A program made the position numbers and the translations under genes. Shown here piece by piece: positions 8,488-18,900 of a DNA stretch of 64,000 nt. Numbering within the stretch: position 1 is the first letter of the stretch; each line of letters opens with the position of its first letter. The notes under the pieces are model-generated. The model worked only from the letters and a program-made list of their open reading frames with translations. It had not been told where the DNA came from and ran no database searches. This stretch comes from CBDCTM01 sp965222005 (GTDB taxonomy: Bacteria; Bacteroidota; Bacteroidia; Chitinophagales; Saprospiraceae): NCBI GenBank assembly GCA_965222005.1, contig OZ244935.1, positions 744,001-808,000 on the forward strand, given 5' to 3'.

Positions 8488-9799
8488 ATTTTTTCTGCTG
8501 TTGGCTTTTGTGCTTGCCGCTTTTAGCAGCTTCGCGCAGCCCAAAAGCAACTCACCCTATTCCCGCTTTGGGTTGGGCAATCTGTCAACTCAATACTTTT
8601 CGCATATCAATGGAATGGCCAATATCGGCTCGGCATACAACAGCCGGTACCGCCTCAATCTAGTCAATCCGGCTTCCTATAGTCCTCTGACTCATACAGC
8701 CTTCGAAGTGGGGATGTTTGCCAAAGTGAGTGGTTTGAAGAGCAATGAGCAGTCGGAGAATATTTGGAGTGGCAACCTTAGCTATCTGGCTTTGGGCTTT
8801 CCGCTGCGCAATCCGATAAATGATATTCTTGACAGAAAAGAATCCAAATTTGACTTCGGGATGACCTTTGCCCTGCTTCCCTATACCATCGTTGGATATG
8901 ATGTGGAAACGCTGACCCCTCAGCCTGGTGCCGATACGGTACGCACTATTTTTCAGGGGAATGGTGGTACCTACCGAGTGCTTTGGGGCAATAGTATGAA
9001 GTATAAAGATTTTTCATTCGGCGTGAACCTGAGCTACATGTTTGGGAAAATCAGCAACGACCGGCGCGTGACTTTTCTGAATTTACCTGCGTCTTATGAA
9101 GACTTACTGAATGACGAGATCAGCGTAGGCGGCTTGCTTTGGAATGTGGGCGTTCAGTATCAAAAATTCTTTGACTTTAAGGAAGATGGGACCGCCAAGC
9201 AGTTTTCCAGATTTATGAAAGCAGGAGCTTACGGCAATTCAGCGAATGGTTTTAATACCACTACGAGCTCTTTTTACCTTCGGGTAAATCAGGAATATAA
9301 TGCCGTAGATACCATCCGCAATGTGGAGGAAGTGGAGGGGAAAGGCAAGCTGCCGGGTGAATTTGGCATCGGGCTGATCTATGGCAAGCGCAACAAATGG
9401 CAAGCGGGCTTTGACTATTCGATGAGCTTTTGGCAGCAATATGAAAATGATGCCAAGCCCGAAAACCTCGACAATGTATATCGAATTGCGATGGGTGGAG
9501 AAATCATCCCCGATATCAATTCGTACAATAATTACTGGAAGAAGATACGTTATCGCTTTGGAGCTTTTTATAGTACAGACCCGCGAACTGATTTTCTTAA
9601 CAAACAATTAACCAACTATGGAATAACCTTTGGATTTGGGTTTCCTATAGTTACCAGGCAAAAGCAATCTTTTGTAAATGTAGCTTTCGAGCTCGGTCAA
9701 TTTGGCTCCTCCGAATCGCTAAGAGAAACATACGCCCGGCTTGCGTTGGGCTTCACACTAAACGATGCATCCTGGTTCATTAAACGAAAATTTAATTAA
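8468..9799 (+). CDS. Outer-membrane beta-barrel protein, function unknown
   Basis: A 443-residue protein with a clear signal peptide (MFKTLTKFFLLLAFVLAAFSS, cleavage near FAQ) and a mature part rich in alternating beta-strand patterns with aromatic girdles (YSRFGLGNLS, NPASYSPL, FDFGMTF, FSFGVNLSYMFG). It ends in strands typical of outer-membrane barrels (VNVAFELGQFG, ARLALGFTLN). It resembles the uncharacterised outer-membrane proteins often found immediately after coaX in Bacteroidota. Its ATG lies inside the coaX 3' end and the next gene starts 2 bp after its stop, so it is part of the same operon. No substrate or activity can be deduced. Confidence 0.8.
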   Translation: MFKTLTKFFLLLAFVLAAFSSFAQPKSNSPYSRFGLGNLSTQYFSHINGMANIGSAYNSRYRLNLVNPASYSPLTHTAFEVGMFAKVSGLKSNEQSENIWSGNLSYLALGFPLRNPINDILDRKESKFDFGMTFALLPYTIVGYDVETLTPQPGADTVRTIFQGNGGTYRVLWGNSMKYKDFSFGVNLSYMFGKISNDRRVTFLNLPASYEDLLNDEISVGGLLWNVGVQYQKFFDFKEDGTAKQFSRFMKAGAYGNSANGFNTTTSSFYLRVNQEYNAVDTIRNVEEVEGKGKLPGEFGIGLIYGKRNKWQAGFDYSMSFWQQYENDAKPENLDNVYRIAMGGEIIPDINSYNNYWKKIRYRFGAFYSTDPRTDFLNKQLTNYGITFGFGFPIVTRQKQSFVNVAFELGQFGSSESLRETYARLALGFTLNDASWFIKRKFN

Positions 9800-9801
9800 T
9801 C

Positions 9802-11184
9802 ATGAAACGACTACCCAATTTATTAGCCCTGGCATTGCTGTTGATGATCTTGACTACTGCCAGCGTGGCTGTACATGCCCAGTGCGGCAAATTTTCCGAA
9901 TCGCCCAAAGAGAGCGAAGGGCTGGAAGCGCACGTATTGTATCGTGATGCGGTGAAATCAAAAAACTTTGATGCAGCCTTCGCCAATTGGCAGAAAGCCT
10001 ATACCATAGCGCCTGCCGCCGACGGTCAGCGCCCCTTCCATTACACAGATGGGCGGGCCATCTATAAGCACAAACTGAAAAATGAAGCCGATGAAGTTAA
10101 GAAGAAGGAATATGTCGATATGATATTGAAGCTATACGACCAGCAAATAGAATGCTACGGAAAGGATGGTGAAGAGGCTCGCCTGCTTGGTCGCAAGGCT
10201 TTTGATATGTTCTACGAGCTGCGCACACCCTACGATAAAGTAAAACAAGTACTTCATGATGCAGTGGAAAAAGGGAGCAATGATAGCGAGTACATTATCA
10301 TGGTACCTTACGCCACGGTGGTCCAATATTTATTTACTAATGAAAAAATGAGCAAGGAAGAAGCGCGCGCCATTTTCTTGAAGCTCAATGAAATTAGTGA
10401 CCACAACATCGCCAACAACGAAAAATTCAAAGCGCAATACAAGCAAGCGAAAGAATCGATGAATGGGGTGTTTGCTACCATCGAAAATCATATCTTCGAC
10501 TGTGAATATTTTGTAAAAAAGTACGAGCCTGAATATGAGGATAAAAAAGATGATCCTGCATTTTTGGAAGAAGCCATTCGCACCCTCAAGCGTCAGGGAT
10601 GTGAAGAAACGGAGGCTTTCCTGGTGAAGCTGGAGGCCAAATGGGCTGTGTATGCGGCGGCTGAAAATGCGCGCCGCAAAGCAGAGTTTGAGGCCAATAA
10701 TCCTGCCGTTGTTGCCAAAAATCTGTACGATGAGGGCAAGTACCGTGAATCAATCACCAAATACAAAGAGGCCATGGAGGCGGAAACAGACATCGCCAAG
10801 CAGGCCGACTACCGTTTTCGGATTGCATCCATCGAAGGCCGCAAGCTGGGCAACTATTCCGTAGCTCGGCAGTATGCACTGGATGCTGCAAAGATGCGGC
10901 CCAATTGGGGGCAGCCCTTCATGTTGCTGGGCGATCTGTACGCCAAGTCCAGTAGAAAATGTGGCGATTCGTTCAATCAGCGCCTTGCTGTGTTGGCTGC
11001 CATTGATAAATATGCCTATGCAAAGTCGATTGACGGTGGCGTTGCCAGTGAGGCCAACAACCGAATTGCCAAGTATAGCAGCTCAAAGCCTGATAAAGAA
11101 ACAGCTTTTATGATGGGCTACAAAGAGGGACAAACCGTAAAGGTAGGCTGCTGGATCGGTGAGACGGTGAAGTTGCGTTTTTAA
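9802..11184 (+). CDS. Exported TPR-like protein, paralogue of the next gene
   Basis: A 460-residue exported protein with signal peptide MKRLPNLLALALLLMILTTA... and likely cleavage after VHA; there is no lipobox. The mature part is helical, with TPR-like segments. The best are near 305-360, where KNLYDEGKYRESITKYKEA is followed by ARQYALDAAKMRPNWGQPF. A conserved C-terminal block contains EGQTVKVGCWIGETVKLR. The order of helices and the last 120 residues closely match the protein encoded at 11331-12830. It starts 2 bp after the outer-membrane protein gene. The family appears in Bacteroidota but no biochemical role is known to me; a periplasmic scaffold for the envelope is one possibility. Confidence 0.8.
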   Translation: MKRLPNLLALALLLMILTTASVAVHAQCGKFSESPKESEGLEAHVLYRDAVKSKNFDAAFANWQKAYTIAPAADGQRPFHYTDGRAIYKHKLKNEADEVKKKEYVDMILKLYDQQIECYGKDGEEARLLGRKAFDMFYELRTPYDKVKQVLHDAVEKGSNDSEYIIMVPYATVVQYLFTNEKMSKEEARAIFLKLNEISDHNIANNEKFKAQYKQAKESMNGVFATIENHIFDCEYFVKKYEPEYEDKKDDPAFLEEAIRTLKRQGCEETEAFLVKLEAKWAVYAAAENARRKAEFEANNPAVVAKNLYDEGKYRESITKYKEAMEAETDIAKQADYRFRIASIEGRKLGNYSVARQYALDAAKMRPNWGQPFMLLGDLYAKSSRKCGDSFNQRLAVLAAIDKYAYAKSIDGGVASEANNRIAKYSSSKPDKETAFMMGYKEGQTVKVGCWIGETVKLRF

Positions 11185-11211
11185 TGAAGCTTTAACCTCT
11201 ATTAAGAATTT

Positions 11212-11257
11212 AAACGCCAAAAGCTCCGTTATTCATTTAGCGGAGCTTTTGGCGTTT
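11212..11257 (+). terminator. Strong hairpin terminator after the purH-coaX operon
   Basis: A perfect 17-bp inverted repeat (AAACGCCAAAAGCTCCG at 11212-11228, reverse complement at 11241-11257) with a 12-nt loop lies 27 bp after the stop at 11184. The distal arm ends in CTTTTGGCGTTT rather than a pure T run. It separates the purH run from the following lipoprotein gene. Confidence 0.75.
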
Positions 11258-11275
11258 ATAGCGCTCATGGAAAGG

Positions 11276-11304
11276 TTTCGATTTTTTATAACTTGCTATC
11301 TTTA
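11276..11304 (+). promoter_or_regulatory. Weak candidate promoter for the lipoprotein gene
   Basis: TTTC at 11276-11279 and TATCTTTA at 11297-11304 approximate the Bacteroidota TTTG-N-TAnnTTTG pattern, with one mismatch in each element. The position, just after the terminator and 27 bp before the ATG, is right for a separate promoter. Confidence 0.3.
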
Positions 11305-11330
11305 CAACTCGAAGAACAAAAATCTGGAAA

Positions 11331-12830
11331 ATGATGAACAGCAAATCGCCGCTTTCTCTTTATTGCCTCATGGCCTTCTTTGTCTTTTTTGCTTGCTCGC
11401 CCAAAGTAGGTGAAAAAACCACCCAGAACCAACCTCCCGAAACGCCCGTCGTTGAGGAAGAGGAAGAGGTGAGCACTTGTAAAAATTGGAACAAGTCACC
11501 CAGAAAAGACGTGATCATCGAAGCGCATGTATTATATAAAGACCAGCTACGGGAAATTCGCACCGAGATAAAGAAAGGCCGCTCAGCTAATAAAAAGATT
11601 ATTGACAGCCTCTACCATCTTGCTTTCGAACTTTGGATGGAAGCCTATGAACAGGCACCTGCAGCCGATGGAAAACGGGCCGACCATTTTGAAGACGGCA
11701 TCAAAATTTATAACTATTTCCATTCTGTTGCAACCGATGAAAGCAAGAAGAAGGAATATGTTGCAAACATTATGAAATTGTACGACGAGCGTGCTGAATG
11801 CTATGGAGAGGAAGGCTACATTTCTGGCCGCAAGGGATTCGATTATTACTACAAGTATCCCGAGCAGGCTACCGATATGGAAAAGTATAAGCTGCTAAAG
11901 CAGTCATTGCTAACAGATAGTGAAGATGCTAACTACTTCATCCTCAACCCCCTGACTGCACTGCTCTCTAATTTGCTGCTCGAAAAGAAAATTCCGGTGG
12001 AAGAAGCCCAGAAGTTGCAAGCGCTGATACGACAAGCGATCAAGAAAGGGCTGGCCAATTGTAAGAATGCCAAAGAATGTGAGCCCTGGAAGATTGTGGA
12101 GGGGTATGCTCCGGCGCGTTTGGAACAGTTGGAAGGTATTGAAAATTTTTACGACTGCCAATATTACATCAATCGCTACTTTTCAGAATTTGAAGCCGAT
12201 CCCACCAATTGCGAGGTGATCAATGAGGTGGCCAGCCGTTTGCGGTGGGGCAAGTGCGCTGCCGACAATCCCAAACTGGCGCAAGTAGAGCAGGCCAAAA
12301 GAACACATTGTTTCACCCCGCTGCCCACTGCTGGTGATTTGAGGCAGGCAAAGGAAGCATTGGAGGCAGGCCGTTTCCGGGAAGCGATTGGGCATTATGA
12401 ATCCTACATTTCAAAAAGTGACAATGCCGAAAAGAAGGCGATTTACGCTTTGCGGATTGCGAAAATCTATTATGTACATCTCAAAAACTTTGCTAAGGCC
12501 CGTCGCTTTGCCAGAGAGTCGATGAAGTACAACCCCAATTCCGGGCAGCCCTTAATGTTGATCGGGCGATTGTATGCTTCCAGCGGGCCACTCTGCGGGC
12601 CGGGCCGTGGCTGGGATAGTCAGGTGGTGACCTGGCCAGCCATCGACAAATGGAGTCAGGCCAAGCGCATGGACTCCAGCGTAGCAGCCGAAGCGAATAA
12701 ATTTATCAGCCGATATAAACAATACATGCCTAGCGTGGAGGATGTTTTTCAACGGGGCCTGAAGGAGGGGGATACCTTCAAGGTAGGATGTTGGATACAG
12801 GAAACGACAACTATCCGGGCTGCCAGATAG
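11331..12830 (+). CDS. TPR-like lipoprotein, paralogue of the preceding gene
   Basis: A 499-residue lipoprotein: the signal peptide ends in FFVFFAC, a good lipobox, so the mature N-terminus should be an acylated Cys at about residue 22. A Pro/Glu-rich tether follows. The helical TPR-like body parallels the protein at 9802-11184 (EAYEQAPAADGKRADHFEDG here, QKAYTIAPAADGQRPFHYTDG there). The C-terminal block ends in EGDTFKVGCWIQETTTIR. It is separated from its paralogue by a strong terminator, so it is probably independently transcribed. The pair likely arose by tandem duplication with one copy gaining or losing a lipid anchor. Function unknown. Confidence 0.8.
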   Translation: MMNSKSPLSLYCLMAFFVFFACSPKVGEKTTQNQPPETPVVEEEEEVSTCKNWNKSPRKDVIIEAHVLYKDQLREIRTEIKKGRSANKKIIDSLYHLAFELWMEAYEQAPAADGKRADHFEDGIKIYNYFHSVATDESKKKEYVANIMKLYDERAECYGEEGYISGRKGFDYYYKYPEQATDMEKYKLLKQSLLTDSEDANYFILNPLTALLSNLLLEKKIPVEEAQKLQALIRQAIKKGLANCKNAKECEPWKIVEGYAPARLEQLEGIENFYDCQYYINRYFSEFEADPTNCEVINEVASRLRWGKCAADNPKLAQVEQAKRTHCFTPLPTAGDLRQAKEALEAGRFREAIGHYESYISKSDNAEKKAIYALRIAKIYYVHLKNFAKARRFARESMKYNPNSGQPLMLIGRLYASSGPLCGPGRGWDSQVVTWPAIDKWSQAKRMDSSVAAEANKFISRYKQYMPSVEDVFQRGLKEGDTFKVGCWIQETTTIRAAR

Positions 12831-12851
12831 CACAAAGTTGACTGGATAATC

Positions 12852-12890
12852 AGAAGCGGCCCGTTTCACCTGATGAAATGGGCCGCTTCT
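12852..12890. terminator. Bidirectional hairpin terminator between convergent genes
   Basis: AGAAGCGGCCCGTTTCA at 12852-12868 pairs with TGAAATGGGCCGCTTCT at 12874-12890: a 17-bp stem with one G-T pair and a 5-nt loop. It lies 22 bp after the lipoprotein stop and 43 bp from the stop of the giant adhesin, so it can serve both converging transcripts. Confidence 0.75.
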
Positions 12891-12932
12891 AATTATGGAT
12901 ATTGCAACGTATGTATGCTCAAAAGTGTATTA

Positions 12933-15900
12933 TTATCGCAGTACCGTGACGTTTCCTGTTTTTACAAAATCCTCTTCATCTAAGCAAACCCCTTCGATAT
13001 AGTAGATATACACGCCCGGATTGAGCCTTACCCCTTTGTAGGAACCATCCCAGGGCTTGTTGACATCGTTGGTTTCATAGACCAACTCGCCCCAGCGATT
13101 GTAAATGCGCAACAACTTGATACTGGTAACCTGCTCGTATTTGATTTCAAAGTAATCGTTGTGTCCATCCCCATTTGGAGAGATAATATTCGGAATTTCC
13201 CAGTTACTCAGTTTACAGGAATCATCCACCCGAACCGTTATCTCATTGGCTACCGAACACCCTAATTCACCTTCCACAGTTACCCGATAAACTTTCGTTT
13301 GCTCAGGGCTTACCGTGAGTATATTGCAACCTCGGCAAATTTCCTCCCCATTCAATGTCCATACCAAGGTGGCATTGGGGTCATCAATCCAGGCCTCCAA
13401 CTGAACAGAGTCGCCTTTGACGATTTCAGTAAATTGGATGGGCACAAACAAGTCCGGTGCTTCGCTCACAAAAACAGTAACTTCCGTTTGCACGCTAGCC
13501 CCCAGGCAAGTTCTGGCACTTACGGTGTAAGTAGTAGTTTGTGAAGGTGTAGCGATTGGGTTGGGGCATGTGGAGCAACTGAGACCCGTTTTGGGCGACC
13601 AGCTTACCTGATCGGCACCTGTTACTAATAGTTCAATCTCCTCACCATAGCAAATATATTCATCGCTTGTAAATAATTCCACATTAGGTTCTACCAATAG
13701 CTCGGTAATGATGATGCTATCACAAGCCGCGACGGATGTATAAGTATCCTGATATTCGCCAGCGATTGTCTGATAAGCTCCTCCTACAAAGAGACTGTCT
13801 CCTTCGCAGATGGTTTCCTGAACGAGAGATTCAAACTGGTCAACCACCAGTAAGTTGACCGTCACTATACTATCGCAACCTTTAATATCACTCAACATGT
13901 TATCATAGCTTCCACTCGCTGAATAGTACACGCCACCAATCAACATGCTGTCTCCATTGCAAATGGTAGCCCGTAAGTGAGTCCGTTCAGTAGGAAAGAA
14001 TACAAGCTCTGTTGCAAGAATACTGTCGCATCCAACAGCAGTTGTCAGAGTATCATAATACATGCCGTTGGTAGTTTGCCAGGCATTAGCAGCGAAGTAG
14101 CGCTCGCCCTCACACAAGCCAACCAATACGCGCTCTTCCGATGGATCATTTACAGTCAAAATAGCAACAAGAATGCTGTCACATCCGTTACTGGACTGTA
14201 GTGTGTCAATGAAAGTGCCGGAACTGTTTTGCATAGCGCCAGCAATCAATATCGAATCGCCCTGACAAATCTGAGTGCGTATGGTATCGTTGGCCTGTGG
14301 GTGTACGGTCAGATTGGTAATGAAAATATTTTTACAGCCATTCGCATCTGGAATAGTATCTATGTACTGGCCACTGGTACTTTGCTGTTGGCCAGCGGCA
14401 AAGTAAGTCTCGCCTTCGCAAATCACGGCAGTTATTGTAGAAGTGTATGGCTGTACCACTGTCAATTCTGTCACTACCACACTATCACAACCACTAGCAC
14501 TGACAAAGGAATCGGTATAGGTTCCGGTTTGAGTTTGGTGGCTGCCTTCCAGTAATATAGAATCTCCTTCACAAATCGTTGCGACTTCTGTTGTCGTAAC
14601 CTTGTCGGTTGTGGATAGAAGGACGTTGACAACACTGTCGCAACCTGTCTGCGTTTGATACGTGTATTGGTAAGTGCCCTCCTGTGAATAATAGGTGTTG
14701 CCGACTAGCAGGGAATCTCCTGTACAAATGTTAGCCAGAACCAATGTGTCGTAATTGGAGTGGATCGTTAATTCCGTAACTACTACACTATCACAGCCAT
14801 ACATATTTGTATAAGTGTCGAAATACAATCCCGCAGAAGATTGCATCGCACCTCCTGCGAAGATGGTTTGCCCTTCGCATAATCCCACTGGCATGGTTTG
14901 CACAGAGGATGGATGGACGATCAATTCAGTGATTATTATGCTATCGCAACCATTTGTGCTTTGATAAGACTCTGTGAATACCCCTCCTGTACTATGATAA
15001 GTAGTGCCGATCAATACGGAATCACCCTCGCAAATCATTACTTGCGTCGATTGTACCTTTGTGGGGAGAATTGTCAAGGTTGTGGTGATAATACTATCCT
15101 GCCCATTGATGCCTGTAAACGTATCTGTGTAAACGCCCGACTGGGTTTGATAGGCTCCACCTACAAAGAGACTGTCCCCTGCACAGACATCTACACTTAT
15201 TGCTGTGTTTTCTGTACAAGGCGCTACTGTCAAATTGCTAATAATTACACTATCACAATTATGCTGATTCAGCAAGGTATCATAAAAAACCCCTGAACTG
15301 TATTGGAAAGCATTTCCTATAAATAAGCTATCTCCTGCACATATATCAAAATTCAATTGCACTTCATTGCTTGGTAAGACGGTGATCTCCGTTCTTACTA
15401 TGCTATCGCAGCCACTCGCACTGACAAGGGTCTCTGTCAGGATGGTGCTGGCATTGTATGCAGTGCCATTGTATGTGTCGCCCTGGCACAGACTAGCCGT
15501 GAGCGTATCTCTGACGGGCTGTATGACCCTTAACTGCAGGTTGACCGTACTATCGCAGCCTGCGCTGGAAGTAATAACATCGGTATAGGTGCCACTGGCA
15601 GAGTAGGTGCTGGTACCAACCGTGATCGACTCACCCTCACAGATAGTCTCATCAAGGTCATTGATGATCTCATCCCGGACAATGATGTCATGCCGTATGA
15701 TCCGCTCACAACCATGCGCGGTAATGAGATTTTCTACAACAATGGTGTCATTCGTATAGAGTACCCCCTGGTAGAGCTGACCGTTGCAAAGAGTGATGTT
15801 TCGGGTTTCGTCTTCAGTAGGATGAACAGTGAGCTGAGTAGTGACCGTACTATCACAACCATGGACAGTAAACAGATTTTCAGTGATGGTTGTATCCTGA

Positions 15901-18900
15901 GTGGGTTGCTGCCCGGCAAAGAATTCACCTGCACAAATTTCCGCCTGTAGTGTAGGCGCAAAGGTGTCAAAGACGGTGATCTCCGTTCTTACTATGCTAT
16001 CGCAGCCACTCGCACTGACAAGGGTCTCTGTCAGGATGGTGCTGGCATTGTATGCAGTGCCATTGTATGTGTCGCCCTGGCACAGACTAGCCGTGAGCGT
16101 ATCTCTGACGGGCTGTATGACCCTTAACTGCAGGTTGACCGTGCTATCGCAGCCTGCACTGGAAGTAATAACATCGGTATAGGTGCCACTGGCAGAGTAG
16201 GTGCTGGTACCAACCGTGATCGACTCACCCTCACAGATAGTCTCATCAAGGTCATTGATGATCTCATCCCGGACAATGATGTCATGCCGTACGATCCGCT
16301 CACAACCATGCGCGGTAATGAGATTTTCTACAACAATGGTGTCATTCGTATAGAGTACCCCCTGGTAGAGCTGATCGTTGCAAAGAGTAATGTTTCGGGT
16401 TTCGTCTTCAGTAGGATGAACAGTGAGCTGAGTAGTGACCGTACTATCACAACCATGGACAGTAAACAGATTTTCAGTGATGGTTGTATCCTGAGTGGGT
16501 TGCTGCCCGGCAAAGAATTCACCTGCACAGATTTCCGCCTGTAGTGTAGGCGCAAAGGTGTCAAAGACGGTGATCTCCGTTCTTACTATGCTATCGCAGC
16601 CACTCGCACTGACAAGGGTCTCTGTCAGGATGGTGCTGGCATTGTATGCAGTGCCATTGTATGTATCGCCCTGGCACAGACTAGCCGTGAGCGTATCTCT
16701 GACGGGCTGTATGACCCTTAACTGCAGGTTGACCGTACTATCGCAGCCTACACTGGAAGTAATAACATCGGTATAGGTGCCACTGGCAGAGTAGGTGCTG
16801 GTACCAACCGTGATCGACTCACCCTCACAGATAGTCTCATCAAGGTCATTGATGATCTCATCCCGGACAATGATGTCATGCCGTACGATCCGCTCACAAC
16901 CATGCGCGGTAATGAGATTTTCTACAACAATGGTGTCATTCGTATAGAGTACCCCCTGGTAGAGCTGATCGTTGCAAAGAGTGATGTTTCGGGTTTCGTC
17001 TTCAGTAGGATGAACAGTGAGCTGAGTAGTGACCGTACTATCACAACCATGGACAGTAAACAGATTTTCAGTGATGGTTGTATCCTGAGTGGGTTGCTGC
17101 CCGGCAAAGAATTCACCTGCACAGATTTCCGCCTGTAGTGTAGGCGCAAAGGTGTCAAAGACGGTGATCTCCGTTCTTACTATGCTATCGCAGCCACTCG
17201 CACTGACAAGGGTCTCTGTCAGGATGGTGCTGGCATTGTATGCAGTGCCATTGTATGTATCGCCCTGGCACAGACTAGCCGTGAGCGTATCTCTGACGGG
17301 CTGTATGACCCTTAACTGCAGGTTGACCGTGCTATCGCAGCCTACACTGGAAGTAATAACATCGGTATAGGTGCCACTGGCAGAGTAGGTGCTGGTACCA
17401 ACCGTGATCGACTCACCCTCACAGATAGTCTCATCAAGGTCATTGATGATCTCATCCCGGACAATGATGTCATGCCGTATGATCCGCTCACAACCATGCG
17501 CGGTAATGAGATTTTCTACAACAATGGTGTCATTCGTATAGAGTACCCCCTGGTAGAGCTGATCGTTGCAAAGAGTAATGTTTCGGGTTTCGTCTTCAGT
17601 AGGATGAACAGTGAGCTGAGTAGTGACCGTACTATCACAACCATGGACAGTAAACAGATTTTCAGTGATGGTTGTATCCTGAGTGGGTTGCTGCCCGGCA
17701 AAGAATTCACCTGCACAGATTTCCGCCTGTAGTGTAGGCGCAAAGGTGTCAAAGACGGTGATCTCCGTTCTTACTATGCTATCGCAGCCACTCGCACTGA
17801 CAAGGGTCTCTGTCAGGATGGTGCTGGCATTGTATGCAGTGCCATTGTATGTATCGCCCTGGCACAGACTAGCCGTGAGCGTATCTCTGACGGGCTGTAT
17901 GACCCTTAACTGCAGGTTGACCGTACTATCGCAGCCTACACTGGAAGTAATAACATCGGTATAGGTGCCACTGGCAGAGTAGGTGCTGGTACCAACCGTG
18001 ATCGACTCACCCTCACAGATAGTCTCATCAAGGTCATTGATGATCTCATCCCGGACAATGATGTCATGCCGTACGATCCGCTCACAACCATGCGCGGTAA
18101 TGAGATTTTCTACAACAATGGTGTCATTCGTATAGAGTACCCCCTGGTAGAGCTGATCGTTGCAAAGAGTGATGTTTCGGGTTTCGTCTTCAGTAGGATG
18201 AACAGTGAGCTGAGTAGTGACCGTACTATCACAACCATGGACAGTAAACAGATTTTCAGTGATGGTTGTATCCTGAGTGGGTTGCTGCCCGGCAAAGAAT
18301 TCACCTGCACAGATTTCCGCCTGTAGTGTAGGCGCAAAGGTGTCAAAGACGGTGATCTCCGTTCTTACTATGCTATCGCAGCCACTCGCACTGACAAGGG
18401 TCTCTGTCAGGATGGTGCTGGCATTGTATGCAGTGCCATTGTATGTATCGCCCTGGCACAGACTAGCCGTGAGCGTATCTCTGAGGGGCTGTATGACCCT
18501 TAACTGTAGGTTGACCGTGCTATCGCAGCCTGCACTGGAAGTAATAACATCGGTATAGGTGCCACTGGCAGAGTAGGTGCTGGTACCAACCGTGATCGAC
18601 TCACCCTCACAGATAGTCTCATCAAGGTCATTGATGATCTCATCCCGGACAATGATGTCATGCCGTACGATCCGCTCACAACCATGCGCGGTAATGAGAT
18701 TTTCTACAACAATGGTGTCATTCGTATAGAGTACCCCCTGGTAGAGCTGATCGTTGCAAAGAGTGATGTTTCGGGTTTCGTCTTCAGTAGGATGAACAGT
18801 GAGCTGAGTAGTGACCGTACTATCACAACCATGGACAGTAAACAGATTTTCAGTGATGGTTGTATCCTGAGTGGGTTGCTGCCCGGCAAAGAATTCACCT

